A DNA stretch of 35,605 bases. Origin: Clostridia bacterium (lineage in GTDB: Bacteria; Bacillota; Clostridia; Christensenellales; Aristaeellaceae). Positions 32,513 through 35,605 of this stretch are shown here, one piece after another. Position 1 is the stretch's first letter. Every line of letters starts with the position of its first letter. The notes under the pieces were generated by a model. That model had not been told where the DNA came from and did not search any database. It saw only the letters and a list, made by a program, of their open reading frames with translations. The stretch covers positions 1-35,605 of the forward strand of contig CAAGFE010000018.1 of assembly GCA_900769075.1 (NCBI GenBank), read 5' to 3'. A program made the position numbers and the translations under genes.

Positions 32513-33775
32513 TCAGCCCAGCATCTCGCGGACAACTGCGGCTGCCTCCGCCAGGGGGGCGGTGCGCTCCTCCCGGGTGCTCATGTTCTTGACCTTCACG
32601 ATGCCGCTGGTCACCTCGTCGTCCCCCAGGGTGATGCACAGGGGCGCGCCGGTCTTGTTGGCGTACTTGAACTGGGCCTTCAGGCTGCGTCCGGTGTGAT
32701 CCATGTCCGCATGGATGCCGGCGTTGCGCAGCTGCTGCACGAGCGTGAAGGCATGGAGCTTGTTCTCGCCCATGTAGGTGACGAACACGTCATACTGGTC
32801 GGGCCTGGGGATTTCGACCCCCTCGCTGTCCAGCAGCATCAGCACGCGCTCAATGCCCATGCCGAAGCCGACGGCGGGCAGACTGGGACCGCCCAGCTCC
32901 TCCACCAGGTTGTCGTAGCGTCCGCCGCCGCAGACGGTCAGATTGCCCTTGTCGGTGGTGGTGATCAGCTCGAACACGGTCTTGGTGTAGTAATCCAGGC
33001 CGCGGACGATCCGGCTGTCCAGCCGGTACGGGATGCCGCTCACCTTCAGGCACTCCTGGAGCTGGGCAAAGTGCGCGGCGCACTCCTCGCACAGCACATC
33101 CAGCATGGAGGGTGCATCCTTCACCAGCTCCTGGCACTTTTCCACCTTGCAGTCCAGCACGCGCAGGGGGTTGCGGTCAAAGCGGGTCTTGCAGGTATCG
33201 CACATGCAGGAGATTCGCTCGCCCAGGAAGCTCTTGAGCATGGCGTGGTACTTCGGGCGGCACTTGGGGCAGCCGATGGAGTTGATGTTGACGGACAGAT
33301 TCTTCACGCCCAGGGTCGAAAGCAGCTTATAGGCCAGCAGGATCAGCTCCGCATCGGCGGTGGCCTCCTGCGCGCCGAAGCACTCCAGGCCAAACTGGTG
33401 ATGCTCGCGCAATCGCCCATTCTGGGGCGCCTCATAGCGGAAGATGGGCGCGTTGAGGTAGTACATCTTGCAGGGCAGCGCATCGGCGTAGAGGCTGCTC
33501 TCCAGGAACGCGCGGACGGCACCGGCGGTGCCCTCGGGCTTCAGGGTGATGGAGCGGTCGCCCTTGTCCTTGAAGGTGTACATTTCCTTCTGCACGATGT
33601 CGGTCGTATCGCCAACGCCACGCAGGAAGAGCTCCGTGTGCTCGAACACGGGCGTGCGGACTTCGCGGAAGCCTGCCTCGGCGGCAGCCTTGCGCATATA
33701 GGCTTCGACGTGCTGCCAGCGGTAGGAATCGGTCGGCAGTACGTCCTTGGTGCCACGGGGTGCCTGGGTCAACAT
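32513..33775 (-). CDS. hisS: Histidyl-tRNA synthetase
   Basis: A 420-aa class II synthetase that charges tRNA-His. MLTQAPRGTKDVLP is the typical start. Motif 2 contains FRYEAPQNGRLREHHQFGLE, and the histidine-binding LDYYTKTVFE and GGRYDNL segments follow. The C-terminal anticodon-binding domain ends the protein. The start follows AAGGAGGG. Cysteine pairs between about 180 and 225 (CPKC, CMCDTC) suggest an added zinc site in the insertion domain. Confidence 0.97.
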   Translation of the reverse strand: MLTQAPRGTKDVLPTDSYRWQHVEAYMRKAAAEAGFREVRTPVFEHTELFLRGVGDTTDIVQKEMYTFKDKGDRSITLKPEGTAGAVRAFLESSLYADALPCKMYYLNAPIFRYEAPQNGRLREHHQFGLECFGAQEATADAELILLAYKLLSTLGVKNLSVNINSIGCPKCRPKYHAMLKSFLGERISCMCDTCKTRFDRNPLRVLDCKVEKCQELVKDAPSMLDVLCEECAAHFAQLQECLKVSGIPYRLDSRIVRGLDYYTKTVFELITTTDKGNLTVCGGGRYDNLVEELGGPSLPAVGFGMGIERVLMLLDSEGVEIPRPDQYDVFVTYMGENKLHAFTLVQQLRNAGIHADMDHTGRSLKAQFKYANKTGAPLCITLGDDEVTSGIVKVKNMSTREERTAPLAEAAAVVREMLG

Positions 33776-33813
33776 GGTTGATCCCTCCTTGATGGATTTT
33801 CATCGGCGCGGGG

Positions 33814-34089
33814 GAAAAGAAAATCCCCACACAGCCGAAATGCTGCATGGGGCGAAAAGCATTTTCGCGGTGCCACCCATTTTCGCGCGACCGTTGCGGC
33901 CGCGCCTCTCCTTCCCGATAACGCGGGAAACGCGCCCGGCTCTCGCCGGGAGGCTCCAAGCTGTCAGCCGCGGGCCATCGTCAGGAGCCTTTCAGCGGGC
34001 AGCTCCCTCTCTGTGGACCCTTGACGCGCGGTCTTCTCTTCATCGCCCGGGCTGCGGCCATACCGGATGGCAGCGGCCCATTGAGAACG
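33814..34089 (-). promoter_or_regulatory. T-box riboswitch leader of hisS-aspS
   Basis: The minus strand carries the T-box GGGTGGCACCGCG (33878-33866), then a terminator: CCCCATGCAGC (33852-33842) pairing with 33835-33825 through two G-U pairs, and ATTTTCTTTT. Stem I parts include GATGAAGAG near 34040, AGAGAGGGAGC and GCTGAAAGGCTCC. A CAGCC-CGGGC helix (34054-34045 with 33975-33965, one bulge) closes Stem I. The codons beside it are GAC and GAT (33982-33977), both aspartate; no CAC or CAT stands in that place. The leader may therefore sense tRNA-Asp, although hisS is the first gene. Confidence 0.88.
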
Positions 34090-34095
34090 CTCATG

Positions 34096-34124
34096 ATTCT
34101 ATCATGTTTGGGATGGATTGTCAA
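34096..34124 (-). promoter_or_regulatory. Promoter of hisS-aspS operon
   Basis: TTGACA (34124-34119), a 17-nt spacer and TAGAAT (34101-34096) preceded by TGA as an extended -10, on the minus strand. It overlaps the stop codon of the Rsm22-like gene and starts transcription at the T-box leader. Confidence 0.88.
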
Positions 34125-35104
34125 TCCTCCCCGACCGGGAATTGGGGCGGGAAGGCATCGCCGCTGCCAGCCTTGCGGGCCTGTTTGAACGCTTCGCCCT
34201 CCCGCTTGGTGACAGTCCGATCTTCGATGCCGTCCGGGGTGCACAACCGCAGCCGGATCCGCCCCGCTTCCTTCCGGGGATGGCGCAGGATGCGGTTCTG
34301 CGCGGGATGCCCCGGCTGTTTCGCCACTGCCAGGAAGGAATACTTCTCATCCTCATAGGGCACGTCGCCGCCCTTGAGCTGCTTGTGCAGCCGGCTTCTC
34401 GCCACCCGGCAGGTGAACTGGCACCAGTCATCCTCCGGCAGAGGGCACTCCCCATTGTGCACGCAGGGGGCGATTACCTGCCCGCCGAGGGAAATCAGCG
34501 CATGCCGCGCCTGCCGCAGCTGCCCGAAGCCCTCCGGCGTGCCCGGCTCGACGATCACCAGCAGCTTTTCCGCGCAGGCCCAGAGATTCTGTAACACCCG
34601 CGCCCGGGTTGCCTCGTCCAGCTCATTGAGGACGTAAGAAGCGATCACCAGATCGGCCTTCTGCCCAACGGGTGCAGCCGCCAGGTCATGGCGAACCCAC
34701 GCAGCCTTGGTCAGCCGCTCGTCCCCCTGCATGAGAGAGGACCCCAGCGTCATCATCACGGGCTCCCGCTCCAGGCAGGTAAAGGCGGCAGCCTCCTTCA
34801 GCAGGGCGCTGGCGGCCCAGGTGGCTGCGCCGGTACCGGCACCTGCGTCCAGGACGGTGTAGATTTCCCCCTCAAAGCAAGCCAGGGTCGAGGTCAGCGC
34901 AGCGCTCACCGCGCCATAGGTGGCCGGCATCCGCACCGCGGCATAGGAAAGCGCCTCGGCCTCCCGGGTGAGCAGCGCTTTGCCGCGGCCGCTCTCCTTG
35001 CGGTAGCGTTCGGAGATGCCCTGGGCGGCGGAGATCAGCTCCGGCAGGCAGCAGGCGGCGCACCGTTCCTCGATGGCGGCCTTCAGGGTGATCGGCAGTT
35101 CCAT
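34121..35104 (-). CDS. Rsm22-family methyltransferase-like protein
   Basis: A 327-aa protein of the Rsm22 family, linked to small-subunit rRNA methylation or mitoribosome assembly in eukaryotes and poorly studied in bacteria. An SAM-binding motif VLDAGAGTGAATWAA is near residue 95. The family cysteine signature CVHNGECPLPEDDWCQF, then RSRLHKQLKGG and YEDEKYSFLAV, is complete and suggests a metal cluster. The ATG at 35104 follows AGGAG. The stop overlaps the hisS promoter. Confidence 0.9.
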   Translation of the reverse strand: MELPITLKAAIEERCAACCLPELISAAQGISERYRKESGRGKALLTREAEALSYAAVRMPATYGAVSAALTSTLACFEGEIYTVLDAGAGTGAATWAASALLKEAAAFTCLEREPVMMTLGSSLMQGDERLTKAAWVRHDLAAAPVGQKADLVIASYVLNELDEATRARVLQNLWACAEKLLVIVEPGTPEGFGQLRQARHALISLGGQVIAPCVHNGECPLPEDDWCQFTCRVARSRLHKQLKGGDVPYEDEKYSFLAVAKQPGHPAQNRILRHPRKEAGRIRLRLCTPDGIEDRTVTKREGEAFKQARKAGSGDAFPPQFPVGED

Positions 35105-35162
35105 TGGACATCGCTCCTGACAGATCGTTGACATGCGGGATATTCAGCATGGATTCCGCCCC

Positions 35163-35191
35163 ATTGTACCATACGCCGCGGCAACATGCAA
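35163..35191 (-). promoter_or_regulatory. Promoter of Rsm22-like gene
   Basis: TTGCAT (35191-35186), a 17-nt spacer and TACAAT (35168-35163) with TGG before the -10, on the minus strand, 58 nt upstream of the start codon. Confidence 0.75.
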
Positions 35192-35444
35192 TCCTCCGGC
35201 AGCAGAATCCGGGCCGGCATATGAAGCGTTGCCGGAAAGGCAGTTTGTTTCTATGCAAAGCAACATTGACAGGCCAAATTGCTGCACGCATCATGGCCTT
35301 GAGTGGTTGCGGCATCTCATTTGCAGGCATTTTGAGCAGCAGCGATTCGAAAATTCGTGACATTGTGGTTTGGGCGTGACATAGAAACAGCATAAAGGAG
35401 GGGGCAAAGCACGCCAAAGCAGGGGGATTCAGACAGGAGAAAGC
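35192..35444. other. Intergenic region without a clear gene
   Basis: I see no convincing coding frame or RNA gene. Short open frames exist on the plus strand (for example 35104-35379) but lack ribosome-binding sites, and this one starts inside the Rsm22-like gene. An AAGGAGGGGG stretch near 35396 is not followed by a start codon. Confidence 0.5.
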
Positions 35445-35480
35445 AAAAAAGAGAACCACCCCTTGTGGAGGTGATTCTCT
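35445..35480 (-). terminator. Strong minus-strand terminator
   Basis: Positions 35450-35462 and 35468-35480 form a 13-bp stem with two G-U pairs, followed on the minus strand by TTTTTT. It should end a minus-strand gene lying to the right of the window. Confidence 0.8.
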
Positions 35481-35547
35481 GAAAACGGCCCTGTGAAATT
35501 CTTTCTGTAAATACCGGTCTTCCGTGATACGACCAGGATCAGATGGG

Positions 35548-35574
35548 GCCGAACGGCAGGACCTGCCGTTCGGC
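35548..35574. repeat. Perfect 12-bp palindrome
   Basis: GCCGAACGGCAG (35548-35559) and its exact complement (35563-35574) are separated by 3 nt, with no T tract directly after on either side. The core GAACGGC/GCCGTTC also occurs in the pgk-tpiA array (16317-16334), so this may be another piece of that dispersed repeat family. Confidence 0.5.
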
Positions 35575-35605
35575 TCTTGGCTACCGTTCTAGCAGAATCG
35601 GGCAG

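Noticed and set aside
35104..35379. 91-codon plus-strand frame near the right end
   Set aside because: It starts inside the Rsm22-like gene region, has no ribosome-binding site and no family resemblance.

Overview
The window looks like chromosomal DNA of a GC-rich, spore-lineage member of the Clostridia (Bacillota). The evidence is T-box leaders on aminoacyl-tRNA synthetase genes, a BofA-type membrane protein, Asp23 and AmaP envelope-stress proteins, a CggR-type glycolytic repressor and DUF6106. The exact order cannot be fixed from the sequence; a gut Christensenellales or Oscillospirales relative is a guess.

Layout. Almost all host genes read on the minus strand. From left to right they are: valS with a T-box leader; rpmF and yceD; a foreign plus-strand block at 4169-8804; two secreted-protein genes of lower GC (8867-10487); ackA, a leucine-rich-repeat secreted protein and pduL (acetyl-phosphate/acetate metabolism); an amidohydrolase-like remnant and a secreted FxLYD-like protein; tpiA, pgk and cggR (lower glycolysis and its regulator); bofA alone on the plus strand; a long operon reading asp23, amaP, nusB, tsaD-like, GNAT, folD, xseA, xseB, ispA, DUF212, DUF6106, cysteine desulfurase, thiI; and an operon reading hisS, GNAT, aspS, GNAT behind a T-box. 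An Rsm22-family methyltransferase lies at the right end.

The most interesting part is the 4,636-bp block at 4169-8804. It ends in 26-bp imperfect terminal inverted repeats (19 of 26 positions match) and is flanked by a perfect 15-bp direct repeat. Its last gene is an intact IS30-family DDE transposase. The other genes are phage-like cargo: a stand-alone copy of the transposase-type HTH domain, a VVA0879-family protein, a phage-type adenine methyltransferase, a DUF3102 protein and several unknowns. A structured stretch with a tRNA-like T-arm lies between two of them. I read it as an IS30-mobilised transposon carrying a phage-derived gene module. It inserted beside a terminator, just upstream of the yceD-rpmF promoter, and left both usable.

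Other points of note are an unannotated 27-codon ORF with a strong ribosome-binding site between the valS T-box and valS; a possible aspartate specifier in the T-box in front of hisS; an intergenic palindrome array between pgk and tpiA that shares a motif with the left edge of the window; and an AmaP protein with a long acidic tail.
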